From NCBI RefSeq assembly GCF_900188405.1, contig NZ_FZOF01000042.1:1-52756 (forward strand): a stretch of 52,756 bases of DNA. The letters run 5' to 3'. The notes below the pieces were generated by a model. It was not told the origin of the DNA, searched no databases, and was given only the letters and a program-made list of their open reading frames with translations. Positions 8,466 through 16,859 of the stretch are shown piece after piece. A program made the translations under genes and the position numbers. The DNA is from Actinacidiphila glaucinigra. Lineage in GTDB: Bacteria > Actinomycetota > Actinomycetes > Streptomycetales > Streptomycetaceae. The stretch's first letter is position 1. Each line of letters begins with the position of its first letter.

Positions 8466-8750
8466 TGCCCGGTTGTCGTGTGCGGGTGCGTTGCGCCTGC
8501 GGCGGGCATCCCCCGCCCTCCCGCCCGATTGCCCGGCGCGGTTGGTGCGGGCCTGCGCGCGTGCGTGGTGGGCCGGGGGCGGGGCCTCCGGGGCTGCACG
8601 TCCTGGACTGGGTTATTTACGTGCATGGCGGGCGGTCCAGGTCCTTGCCGTCTCTGCCGCACACAAATATCCCGCAGCGTCCAGAACATCCACCCCTCCG
8701 ACCCCGCCCCCTCGGCCGGTTCGGCGACCAACGGCCGGTGGGGGGTTGGG
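8466..8750 (+). repeat. Left arm of large inverted repeat
   Basis: Bases 8556-8697 are the exact reverse complement of 9347-9488 (142 bp without mismatch). With one mismatch at 8698 the match continues to about 8712. More diverged similarity extends outward to about 8466 and inward to about 8750. The core holds the unusually AT-rich GGGTTATTTACGTGCATGG (8610-8628) and CACAAATATCCCGC (8661-8674). Confidence 0.9.
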
Positions 8751-9299
8751 AGCAGTCCGGGGTTGCCGCACACGCCTTACCGAACGCCCACAGCCATGGG
8801 GGTGGTGCCTGAGACCGGCATCGGCTCCGGCGATCGGACGCAAAGGGGGTGCTCGGGCCGATGCCCGGCGGTATGGCGCCCTGCTGAGCGGCCCGTTGTC
8901 GTGTGCGTGTTCCCGCCCTTTTTCGGCCTTCGGCCAGGGGGGCGGCCTCATTCGGTGTGGTTCCAAGGCTGAACCTGGTTTCGGGTCGACCGCCCGCCGG
9001 CTGTCCCTGGCGGCGGCCCTGCTGGCGGCGGTCTGCTGCGCTTCGGCGGCCGTCGCCCAGGAACGCACGGTGCCAGGGTCGTCCCCACATCGGCGCTCGT
9101 CGTGATCTGCCGCCTGACGGCCTTCGGCGTCGCCGTGACATAGGCAAAGCCCTGCGAGCACCGGCGGGTGAGGTGCGCCAGTCGTCCCGTGGGAGGTACC
9201 CCGGGCCACTGGTGTGGGCACCCTGTCTCGGCCTGCGGCCGGGGACCCCCTGCTGGGGGCAGTTCCTTGCGGTGTGGGGAGGGGCGCCTCCCGTCACAC

Positions 9300-9580
9300 C
9301 CCCACCGGCCGTCAGTCGCCCCGTCAAAGGGAGGGGGCGGGGTCGTAGGGGTGGATGTTCTGGACGCTGCGGGATATTTGTGTGCGGCAGAGACGGCAAG
9401 GACCTGGACCGCCCGCCATGCACGTAAATAACCCAGTCCAGGACGTGCAGCCCCGGAGGCCCCGCCCCCGGCCCACCACGCACGCGCGAGGCGGTCACTG
9501 ACCGCGCCGGGCAATCGGGAGGGAGGGCGGGAGACAGCCCGCCGCAGGCGCAGACAACCCGCACACGACAACCGGGCCCC
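9300..9580 (-). repeat. Right arm of large inverted repeat
   Basis: This is the inverted partner of the 8466-8750 copy; the exact core is 9347-9488. The interior ends of the exact cores are about 650 bp apart. The two copies diverge gradually on both sides of the core, as expected of two inserted copies of one element rather than a simple hairpin. Confidence 0.9.
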
Positions 9581-9665
9581 ACAAAACGCACCCCGGACAC
9601 AACCGCGCTCCGCGCGGGAGGCGTTGACAGTGCACCGAACGCCTCCCTAGGCTCCCGTTCACATG

Positions 9666-9712
9666 ATTGAAACGTATCAATAACTCACGCACGCGGATTG
9701 AAACGTTTAAAC
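9666..9712 (+). promoter_or_regulatory. Two LacI-type operators upstream of rhamnosidase gene
   Basis: ATTGAAACGTATCAAT (9666-9681) is symmetric around a central CG except for one base pair. ATTGAAACGTTTAAAC (9697-9712) shares its left half. Their centres are 31 bp apart, three helical turns, which would suit a tetramer or two cooperating dimers of a LacI/GalR regulator, for example a rhamnoside-responsive one. The regulator is not identifiable in the window. Confidence 0.65.
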
Positions 9713-9729
9713 CCCATCGAGAGGTGTTC

Positions 9730-12700
9730 ATGAAACGCCGTCCGCCCCTCCCCCGCCGCCTCACCCTCCTCGCCCTCTCCCTCGGCCTGACGCTCGCCGC
9801 GGCCACCCCCCAGGCCTTCGCCGACCACGCGCCGGCGCCCCGCAACCACGCCCCGGATGCGCCCACGGGCCTGACCGTGGGCGACCGCACCGACCCCCTC
9901 GCCCTCGACGACGCCCCACGCTTCGGCTGGCTGCCCCGGGACGCCGACCCCGACGAGGTCCAGACCGGCTACCAGGTCGTCGTGCGCGCACCCGGCGGCC
10001 GCACCCTGTGGGACAGCGGCAAGGTCCGCGGTTCCGAGCAGTCCTGGGTGCCCTACGGCGGGCCCGCCCTCGCCCCCGGGACCGTGTACCAGTGGAAGGT
10101 GCGGACCTGGGACCGCGCCGGCGCGGTCTCCCCCTACTCGGCCGGCGCGTCCTTCGGCACGGGCCTGACGGACCAGGACTGGTCCGGCGCCCAGTGGATC
10201 CGCCGTCCCGCCACGGGGAACGACGCGAGCAACGAGTGGACCGCGGCCCGCAAGGTCGTACCGGTGTCCGCGGGCAGCCCCGTGGTCGGCGCCCGGGTGT
10301 ACGTCGCGGCCTCCGGCGACTGGCAGGTCGACGTCAACGGCGAGACCGTGCAGCGCAGTTCGTCCTACGAGTACGCCGGCGAGGGCTTCTACGACGTCGC
10401 CGCCGTCAAGGGCGTCAAGGCGGGCCGGGACCTGGCCGTGGGCGTGCTGACGCACTACTGGTCCTGCAAGTGCCAGGGCCGGGCCAACGGCCCGAACGCC
10501 CCCGAGGGCCCCTCCGGGACGCTGGTCAAGGTGGTGGTCGACCACGCGGACGGCACCCGCGACGTGGCGGTCTCCGACGGCACCTGGAAGGTCCACCGCT
10601 ACGAACCGCAGCGGGTCGACACCCTGACGTACCGCAACGGCGACGCCGGCGACCGCGTGGAGTACTACGACGCCACGGTCGAGCCGACCGGCTGGAACAC
10701 CCCCGGCTACGACGACTCCGGCTGGGCCGCCGCCACCGTCGTCGGCGCCCACCCGCGGCCGAACCCGGACAACTGCGCGCCCTACGAGGGCGGTTCGTCC
10801 CCGTGCGCCTTCACCCACCTGTCGGCGCTGCAGGCCCACCTCACGCAGCGGACCGTCCACCCGGTCTCGCTGCTGCACCTGCCCGACGGCACCGTCCTCG
10901 CCGACTTCGGCAAGGTGTACGCCGCGGTGCCCTCGGTACGGCTGCGCTCCGGCACCGCCGGCCGGCAGCTGACGTTCACCACCAGCTACCGGCGCAGCAA
11001 CTCCACGCTGACCGCCGCCGTGCGGGCCGGGGACGCCTCCGTGACGCTGGCGAACGCGGCGAACGTCCACGCCGGTGACGAGATCGTGGTGGACGCCCCC
11101 GCCGCCGGGTACGGCGCCGGGCACCCCGAGACCCGCACCGTGAGCGCCGTGGACGGCACGGCGGTGACCCTGGACCGCCCCCTGGGCAAGGACCACGCCG
11201 CCGCGAGCTGGGTGGAGAACTCCCGCGCGGGAACCTCCGGTCTGGACACCCAGGGCAGCAACATGCGCTTCTTCTACACCGAGAAGGACGGCCCGCAGAC
11301 CGCCCGGGCCTTCACCTACTGGGGCTGGCGGTACCTGCAGATCAGCGACCCGGGCGAGAAGCTGACCGCGCGGGACGTCACCGCCGTCGTCCAGAACACC
11401 GACGCGGCGCACCCCGCCACGTTCCGCAGCAGCGACGGCACCCTGGACGAGGTCTTCTCCCTGATGCAGCGTTCGGCGCTGCAGTCCGCGCAGAACGTCT
11501 TCCTGGACACGCCGACCCGTGAGAAGGGCCAGTTCCTCGGCGACACCGTGGACGAGTCCTTCGCGACGATGGCGGCGTCCGGTGAGCGCAGCCTGACCCG
11601 TCAGGCGATCGTGTCGTTCATGAACTCCCAGGCGCGCTACTGGCCCAACGGCGCCCTGAACTCCGTCTACCCCAACGGCGACGCCAAGCGGGACATCCCC
11701 GACTACACCGAGATGTTCCCCGAGTGGGTGATGCGCTACTACCGCACGACGGGCGACCGCGAACTGCTCGCCCGGGCCCTGCCCGTGATGCGCAACGTCG
11801 CCGACTATGTCTCCTCCGCGGTGGACGACCGCGGCCTGGTCGCCGACCTGCCCGGCGGCAGCGGCGCCTACCTGCACGGCATCATCGACTGGCCCTCCCC
11901 GATGCGGTACGGCTATGTCACCGACGGCAACGTGAACCGCACCGTCGTCAACGCCTTGGGCGTCGGCGCGATGCGGTCGGTCGCCGAGGCCGCCGACGCG
12001 CTCGGCGACCACGCCACCCGGGACGCCTACGCCGACCGCGCGCAGAAGCTGACGGCGGCGATGCGGGAGCGACTGCGCGACGGCGACAGTGGGCTGTGGT
12101 CGGACGGGCTGTCCTCGGACGGCGCCCTGATCGCGCACCGGAGCGAGCACGCGCAGAGCTTCCCGCTCGCCTACGGCGTCGCGGAGCCGTCCGAGTACGC
12201 CGCGCTGGGCGCGGAGCTGTCCCGGCAGGGGATGCGGCAGGGGCCGATGACGCTGCGGACCCTGCTGGAGGCGCTGCGGGTCGCCGACCGGCCGGACACG
12301 CTGGTGCGGATCCTCACCGATCCCGCCGCCGACGGGCCCGCGCAGGTGCTCGCCGAGGGCGGCACCTTCCTGTGGGAGCAGTGGACCCCGGGTTGCGCGA
12401 GCAGTGACTGCGCGCCCGGGCAGGTCTCGCAGAGCAGCAGCGAGAGCATGTCGCACGGCTGGGGCGGCGCCGGTGTCGTCGGGGTGCTGGAGGGCGTCCT
12501 CGGTCTCACGGTGACCAGCCCGGGCGGCGCGTCGGTGCGGATCGCCCCGGCGGAGTCGGGCGTGAGCCACGCCTCGGGCAGCCAGTGGACCGAGCGCGGC
12601 ACCGTCGGTGTCGACTGGCGGCGGAACCGGCACGGGGTGGACACGACGGTCGAGGTGCCGGTCAACGTGACGGCGACGGTCGCCCTGCCCGTCGTGGAGG

Positions 12701-12816
12701 GCGGCCGCTACACCGCGGCCGGCAGCCACGCCGCGTACCTGGGCGTGCAGGACGGACGGGCCGTCTACCGGGTCGGTTCGGGCCGTACCGTCTTCACGGC
12801 CGTGCGGCGCGGCTGA
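9730..12816 (+). CDS. Secreted alpha-L-rhamnosidase, GH78
   Basis: This 1028-residue exported glycosidase removes alpha-linked L-rhamnose from plant or bacterial glycosides. A signal peptide (charged KRRPPLPRR, hydrophobic core, cleavage near AFA-D at residue 31; the RR could also serve Tat) is followed by an Ig-like domain and jelly-roll domains containing NGETVQRSSSYEYAGEGFYDV. The alpha/alpha-barrel catalytic domain follows, with candidate acid Glu598 in DTPTREKGQF and candidate base Glu883 in TFLWEQW, then a C-terminal beta domain. A segment of about 60 residues (AGDASVTLANAANVHAGDE onward) looks inserted into the second jelly-roll. ATG 9730 has GAGAGG upstream. Two LacI-type operators precede it. 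Confidence 0.93.
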   Translation: MKRRPPLPRRLTLLALSLGLTLAAATPQAFADHAPAPRNHAPDAPTGLTVGDRTDPLALDDAPRFGWLPRDADPDEVQTGYQVVVRAPGGRTLWDSGKVRGSEQSWVPYGGPALAPGTVYQWKVRTWDRAGAVSPYSAGASFGTGLTDQDWSGAQWIRRPATGNDASNEWTAARKVVPVSAGSPVVGARVYVAASGDWQVDVNGETVQRSSSYEYAGEGFYDVAAVKGVKAGRDLAVGVLTHYWSCKCQGRANGPNAPEGPSGTLVKVVVDHADGTRDVAVSDGTWKVHRYEPQRVDTLTYRNGDAGDRVEYYDATVEPTGWNTPGYDDSGWAAATVVGAHPRPNPDNCAPYEGGSSPCAFTHLSALQAHLTQRTVHPVSLLHLPDGTVLADFGKVYAAVPSVRLRSGTAGRQLTFTTSYRRSNSTLTAAVRAGDASVTLANAANVHAGDEIVVDAPAAGYGAGHPETRTVSAVDGTAVTLDRPLGKDHAAASWVENSRAGTSGLDTQGSNMRFFYTEKDGPQTARAFTYWGWRYLQISDPGEKLTARDVTAVVQNTDAAHPATFRSSDGTLDEVFSLMQRSALQSAQNVFLDTPTREKGQFLGDTVDESFATMAASGERSLTRQAIVSFMNSQARYWPNGALNSVYPNGDAKRDIPDYTEMFPEWVMRYYRTTGDRELLARALPVMRNVADYVSSAVDDRGLVADLPGGSGAYLHGIIDWPSPMRYGYVTDGNVNRTVVNALGVGAMRSVAEAADALGDHATRDAYADRAQKLTAAMRERLRDGDSGLWSDGLSSDGALIAHRSEHAQSFPLAYGVAEPSEYAALGAELSRQGMRQGPMTLRTLLEALRVADRPDTLVRILTDPAADGPAQVLAEGGTFLWEQWTPGCASSDCAPGQVSQSSSESMSHGWGGAGVVGVLEGVLGLTVTSPGGASVRIAPAESGVSHASGSQWTERGTVGVDWRRNRHGVDTTVEVPVNVTATVALPVVEGGRYTAAGSHAAYLGVQDGRAVYRVGSGRTVFTAVRRG

Positions 12817-12900
12817 CCCCGGTTCCTCCCCGGCGTGCGTGGCGGCCATGGGCCCGCGTGCGCCGGGGAGCGTCCACGGCGCGGTTCCCCGGGGTCAGCC
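12811..12900. terminator. Bidirectional terminator overlapping both stop codons
   Basis: GGCTGACCCC (12811-12820) pairs with GGGGTCAGCC (12891-12900), and inside it CTCCCCGGCG (12826-12835) pairs with CGCCGGGGAG (12861-12870). The outer stem contains the stop codons of both convergent genes, so the structure serves either direction. Confidence 0.65.
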
Positions 12901-13671
12901 GCCGCGCCGGGCGGGGGCGGGCCCGGCCGGGGCCGGCGGGGCGAGGGCGGCGGCGAGCACGGCCGGCGCCTCGGCGAGGGACGGGCCGTACCAGGTGAGG
13001 TGACGGCCGCTGACCAGGGCGGCGGGTATCTCCGGGAACGCCTCGGGACCGTCGTCCGCCGTGAACCGGTACGGCTCGTCCGGCAGCACGACGAGGTCCG
13101 CCCCGCTGCCGGTGAGTTCGCCGATCGGCACCCGCGGATACCGCTCCTGGTGGTTGCCGTAAACGTTCTCGACGCCCAGCCGGGCCAGCAGGTCGCCGGC
13201 GAAGGTGTCCCGGCCGAGCACCATCCAGGGGCGGCGCCAGACGGGCACGACGGCCTTGCGGGGGTGGTCGGCGGGCCGCAGCGACGCCCAGGTCTTCTCC
13301 GCGGCGTCGAGCCACGCCGGGCGCGGCAGCCCGCAGGCCTCGACGACCACGCGGTGCAGTTCCCGGAAGGCCTGCGGAAGGCTGCGTACCTCCGTCACCA
13401 GCACCGTCAGCCCGGCCGCGCGCAGCGCGTCGAGGTCGGGCGGGCGGTTCTCCTCCTCGTTGGCGATCACGAGGTCGGGAGCGAGCCGGACGATCTCCGC
13501 GATGTCGGGGTTCTTCGTGCCCCGGACCCGCGTGACACGCAGGTCCGCCGGCTGGTTGCACCAGTCGGTGGCGCCCACGAGCAGGGCGGGCGCCGTGGTC
13601 GCCACCGCCTCGGTGAGCGAGGGGACGAGGGAGACCACACGTCGTGCGGGGCCGGAGTCGCGACGGGTCAT
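12895..13671 (-). CDS. BtuF-like helical-backbone metal receptor protein, no signal peptide
   Basis: The protein has 258 residues and resembles the periplasmic-binding family of cobalamin and iron complexes. RRVVSLVPSLTEAV at the start, GATDWCNQP and NPDIAEIVRLAPDLVIAN are characteristic. The second lobe includes LARLGVENVYGN and ADLVVLPDEPYRF. It lacks a signal peptide or lipobox, unlike transport binding proteins. Actinobacterial homologues of this type stand alone and are probably cytoplasmic, with unknown ligand. ATG 13671 has GGTGGGG upstream. It stands apart from the betaine transporter genes, separated by a strong hairpin. Confidence 0.78.
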   Translation of the reverse strand: MTRRDSGPARRVVSLVPSLTEAVATTAPALLVGATDWCNQPADLRVTRVRGTKNPDIAEIVRLAPDLVIANEEENRPPDLDALRAAGLTVLVTEVRSLPQAFRELHRVVVEACGLPRPAWLDAAEKTWASLRPADHPRKAVVPVWRRPWMVLGRDTFAGDLLARLGVENVYGNHQERYPRVPIGELTGSGADLVVLPDEPYRFTADDGPEAFPEIPAALVSGRHLTWYGPSLAEAPAVLAAALAPPAPAGPAPARRGG

Positions 13672-13706
13672 GTCCCCACCGTATCGATCCCCGCCGGACG
13701 GGGAGG

Positions 13707-13763
13707 CCGGACGGCGCGGCTCCGGCACCAGGGAGGGGAAGTGCCGGGTGCCGCGCCGTCCGG
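13707..13763 (-). terminator. Terminator hairpin after the betaine transporter operon
   Basis: CCGGACGGCGCGGC (13707-13720) pairs with GCCGCGCCGTCCGG (13750-13763), and CCGGCAC (13722-13728) pairs with GTGCCGG (13741-13747), leaving a 12-base loop. It lies 14 bp beyond the stop of the permease fusion gene. Confidence 0.75.
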
Positions 13764-13776
13764 GGCCGGGGTCCGG

Positions 13777-15576
13777 TCAGCCGACCGGGGCGAGCCGGTC
13801 CGTGAGACCGGGGTGGGCGTCGAGCCAGTCGCGCACGCCGTCCTGCTCGTGGCCCTGACCGGCCTTGTGCACGGCGCCTTCCAGCCCGGTCAGTTCCTTC
13901 TCGCTCAGCCGGAAGTCCCGGAGCCACTTCGCGACCTTCGGCTCGTCGCCGGCGAAGCCGTTGCGGGCGAGGGTGTGGATGCCGTCGCCCTTGCCCCAGG
14001 CGCCGAGCGGGTCCTTCAGCTTCTTCAGGCTGTGCTCGCTGTAGGCCCAGTGCGGGGACCACAGGGTCACGACGACGGGCTCCTTCGCCTTCATGGAGCG
14101 GTCGAGCTGGGCGAGCATGCTCGCGGTCGAGCCGGTGGTGACCTGGTACTCGCCCTCCAGCCCGTACTTCTTCAGGACGGTGTCGTTGAGCATCTTCATC
14201 ATCCCGGCGCCGGGCTCGATGCCGATGATGCGGCCGCCGAACTGCTTGCCCTTGCCCTTGAGGTCGGCCAGCGAGTCGATGCCCTTGACGTAGGAGGGCA
14301 CCGTCAGTTCGAGCGAGGTGGGGCCGTACCAGGAGCCGTAGTCGTCCAGCTCGTTCTTGTACTTCTCCCAGTACGACCGGTGCGTGACGGGCAGCCAGGA
14401 GTCGGTCTCGAAGTCGACCCGTCCCGCGGACATGCCGGTGTACAGGGCGCCGACGTCGTACTGGGTGACCTTCGGCTCGTACCCGCGCCGCTCCAGCAGT
14501 TCCTTCCACAGGTAGGTGGAGGCGATGCCCTCGTCCCAGGGGATGTAGCCGATGTCGACCTGGCGGCCCTTGCCGACGTCGTCGGCCTCGGGGACCGCGG
14601 CCTTCTCGTCCCCGCCGCCGAGGACGCCCATCCCGCCGGCGGTCAGCGCGAGGGCGACGATTCCGACGACGGCGACGGAGGTCTGCGGGCGGTACTTCCA
14701 CAGCCGCGTTCCGCGCGGGGAGGCGGCCGCGGCCATGGCGCGCCGGCCCAGCGGGGAGACGCGGGTGCCGAGGGCGCCGGTGACGCGGTCGAGGTACATG
14801 GCGAGGATGACCACGGACAGGCCCGCCTCGAAGCCGAGGCCGATGTCGACCTGGCTGATGGCGGTGAACACGGAGGCGCCCAGGCCCCCGCCGCCGACCA
14901 TGCCGGAGATGACGACCATGGACAGCGCGAGCATGATCACCTGGTTGACGCCCGCCATGATCGTGGGGAGCGCGAGCGGCAGTTGCACCCGCAGCAGGGT
15001 GCTGCGCGGGGCGGTGCCGAAGGCCTCCGCGGCCTCGACGAGCTCCTCGTCGACCTGCCGGATGCCGAGTTCGGTCATGCGCACGCCCGGCGGCAGGGAG
15101 AAGACGATGGTGGCGATGATGCCGGGCACCTGGCCGACGCCGAAGAAGAAGATGCCGGGGATCAGGTAGACGAAGGCGGGCATCGTCTGCATGAAGTCCA
15201 GCACCGGGCGCAGGGCGGCGGAGACGGTGCGGTTGCGCGCCGACCAGATGCCGAGCGGCACGGCGAGCACGATGGTGATCACGGTGGCGACGAGCACCAG
15301 GGACAGGGTGTCCATGGCCTCGTCCCACTGCTGCACGGAGACGACGACGGCCAGGCCCGCGAAGGCGAGCACGCCGGCGGTCAGGCCGCGCAGCCACAGC
15401 GCGAGGACCGCGAGGATCCCGGCGAGCAGCAGCGGTGCGGGGGCCTGCAGCACGGCGTCCAGGCCGTCGTACATGCCGGAGACGACGGCGCTGATGACGT
15501 CGAAGAGCGGGCCGAAGTGGTCGCGCAGATAGGTGACGGCGCTGTCGGTCCAGTCGCCGAGGGGCAGCCTAGGCAC
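13777..15576 (-). CDS. Glycine betaine/proline ABC importer, permease fused to substrate-binding domain
   Basis: This 599-residue membrane protein brings in compatible solutes. The N-terminal permease (about 1-275) has at least six hydrophobic helices and the ATPase-docking loop EAAEAFGTAPRSTLLRVQLP. A further helix near residue 315 anchors a C-terminal OpuAC-type binding domain (about 345-599) with VDIGYIPWDEG, FETDSWLPVTH and TLWSPHWAY, where the tryptophans would form the betaine cage. The start is GTG 15576, because GGAAGGAGG lies six bases upstream; this overlaps the ATPase stop by eight bases, so translation is coupled. The fused ProW-ProX layout is known in actinobacteria. Osmotic induction is expected but not visible. 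Confidence 0.92.
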   Translation of the reverse strand: MPRLPLGDWTDSAVTYLRDHFGPLFDVISAVVSGMYDGLDAVLQAPAPLLLAGILAVLALWLRGLTAGVLAFAGLAVVVSVQQWDEAMDTLSLVLVATVITIVLAVPLGIWSARNRTVSAALRPVLDFMQTMPAFVYLIPGIFFFGVGQVPGIIATIVFSLPPGVRMTELGIRQVDEELVEAAEAFGTAPRSTLLRVQLPLALPTIMAGVNQVIMLALSMVVISGMVGGGGLGASVFTAISQVDIGLGFEAGLSVVILAMYLDRVTGALGTRVSPLGRRAMAAAASPRGTRLWKYRPQTSVAVVGIVALALTAGGMGVLGGGDEKAAVPEADDVGKGRQVDIGYIPWDEGIASTYLWKELLERRGYEPKVTQYDVGALYTGMSAGRVDFETDSWLPVTHRSYWEKYKNELDDYGSWYGPTSLELTVPSYVKGIDSLADLKGKGKQFGGRIIGIEPGAGMMKMLNDTVLKKYGLEGEYQVTTGSTASMLAQLDRSMKAKEPVVVTLWSPHWAYSEHSLKKLKDPLGAWGKGDGIHTLARNGFAGDEPKVAKWLRDFRLSEKELTGLEGAVHKAGQGHEQDGVRDWLDAHPGLTDRLAPVG

Positions 15577-16690
15577 TCGCCGCCTCCTTCCGCGGCTGCG
15601 CCGGCACACCGGGCGCGGCGGCGGGCGGGGCCGCGTGGGCCGTGTCGCCGGTGCAGGGGGTCACCGGTCCGTCGTGGTCGCCGAGCGCGGCGAGCAGCCG
15701 CTCCTTGGCGATGACGCCGACGACCTCGCCGGCCTGGTCGCGGACGGCCACGGGGTGCGGGACGCGCGCGCTCACCTGCAGGACGTCGGCGAGCGGGGTG
15801 CGCGGGGCGACCGTCTCGCAGCGGCAGTCGCCCGCGTCGGGGCGCCGCGGCGGCTCCATGACGGTGCCGGCGGTGAGCACGCGGGAGCGGTCGACGTCGT
15901 GCACGAAGGAGCTGACGTAGTCGTCGGCGGGGCGCAGCAGGATGTCCTCGGGGGTGCCGATCTGGACGATGCGCCCGTCGCGCATGACGGCGACGCGGTC
16001 GCCGAGGCGCATGGCCTCGTTGAGGTCGTGGGTGATGAAGACGATGGTCTTCTTCAGGCTGCGCTGGAGTTCGAGCAGCTGGTCCTGCATGTCGCGGCGG
16101 ATCAGCGGGTCCAGCGCGCTGAAGGACTCGTCCATGAGGAGCACGTCGGCGTCGGTGGCGAGCGCGCGGGCCAGGCCCACGCGCTGCTGCATGCCGCCGG
16201 AGAGCTCGTCGGGCCAGGAGTCGCCCCAGCCGGACAGGCCGGTGAGTTCCAGGGCCCGCGTGGCGCGCTCCTCGCGTTCCCTGCGGCCCACGCCCTGCAC
16301 CTCCAGGCCGTACGCGGCGTTCTGGAGGACGCTGCGGTGCGGGAAGAGCGCGAAGTGCTGGAAGACCATGCTGATGCCGTGCGAGCGCACGCGGCGCAGT
16401 TCGCGGGGGCTGAGTGCGGTGAGGTCGCGGCCGTCGAAGAGCACCCGTCCCGCGGTGGGCGGATTGAGCCCGTTGAGCGTGCGCAGCAGGGTGGACTTGC
16501 CCGATCCGGACAGGCCCATGACGACGAAGATCTCGCCCTCGCGGACGTCGAAGCTCGCGTCGATCACCGCGGCGGTCGTACCGCTCTCGCGCAACTCGTC
16601 GCGTCCGGCCCCGGCCTCCAGACGGCGCACGCCGTCCTCGGGATCGGCACCGAACACCTTGTACAGATGCTCTGCCTGCAGCCTGTACAC
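15569..16690 (-). CDS. Glycine betaine/proline ABC importer, ATP-binding subunit
   Basis: The protein has 373 residues and is ProV-like. The Walker A motif is GLSGSGKST, the Q-loop is in MVFQHFALFPHR, the signature is LSGGMQQRVGLARAL, Walker B is VLLMDESFSALDP, and the H-loop is FITHDLNEA. An insertion between the first strand and Walker A (EDGVRRLEAGAGRDEL) is usual for this subfamily. The C-terminus carries one CBS-like unit (about residues 275-335, AVRDQAGEVVGVIAKERLL); CBS modules sense ionic strength in OpuA-type importers. GTG 16690 is chosen because GAGG lies five bases upstream; GTG 16696 overlaps that site. Confidence 0.92.
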   Translation of the reverse strand: MYRLQAEHLYKVFGADPEDGVRRLEAGAGRDELRESGTTAAVIDASFDVREGEIFVVMGLSGSGKSTLLRTLNGLNPPTAGRVLFDGRDLTALSPRELRRVRSHGISMVFQHFALFPHRSVLQNAAYGLEVQGVGRREREERATRALELTGLSGWGDSWPDELSGGMQQRVGLARALATDADVLLMDESFSALDPLIRRDMQDQLLELQRSLKKTIVFITHDLNEAMRLGDRVAVMRDGRIVQIGTPEDILLRPADDYVSSFVHDVDRSRVLTAGTVMEPPRRPDAGDCRCETVAPRTPLADVLQVSARVPHPVAVRDQAGEVVGVIAKERLLAALGDHDGPVTPCTGDTAHAAPPAAAPGVPAQPRKEAASA

Positions 16691-16859
16691 ATACACCTCA
16701 CGTGTCGTAGGGAGAACGACCGGCTGCCCCCGCTCGCTGGTCGCGGAGCGCTCCTGTCCCGCTCCGGGACGGCGGCTGCCCCGAGCCAAGCGGAGCAAAC
16801 CGTTCCGTGACGGAGGTCACGGCGGCCGGGGTGTCGGTGGCGTGCGGCATCATCGGCGT
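16691..16859. promoter_or_regulatory. Divergent intergenic region, betaine importer / exonuclease
   Basis: These 169 bases must hold promoters for both directions. I see no clear -10/-35 pair or symmetric operator. Confidence 0.4.

Larger units (their letters stand above)
8326..9729. other. 1.4-kb gene-free interval
   Basis: I see no convincing gene here. Its open frames cross the inverted repeat and lack ribosome binding sites or recognisable domains. It holds, from left to right, two 13-bp CCGGGCTGCCCGG palindromes 53 bp apart (8407-8419 and 8460-8472), the left inverted-repeat arm, a central part with small hairpins such as GGCC-TTC-GGCC near 8930 and CCCCC-TGCT-GGGGG near 9250, the right arm, and the rhamnosidase operators. 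Confidence 0.75.

Noticed and set aside
8613..9600. Open frames across the inverted-repeat interval
   Set aside because: No ribosome binding site, no domain, and the two arms simply encode reverse versions of each other.
12794..15397. Minus-strand open frame of 867 codons
   Set aside because: It is an alternate frame of the betaine permease fusion and BtuF-like genes, both of which carry clear domains and ribosome binding sites.
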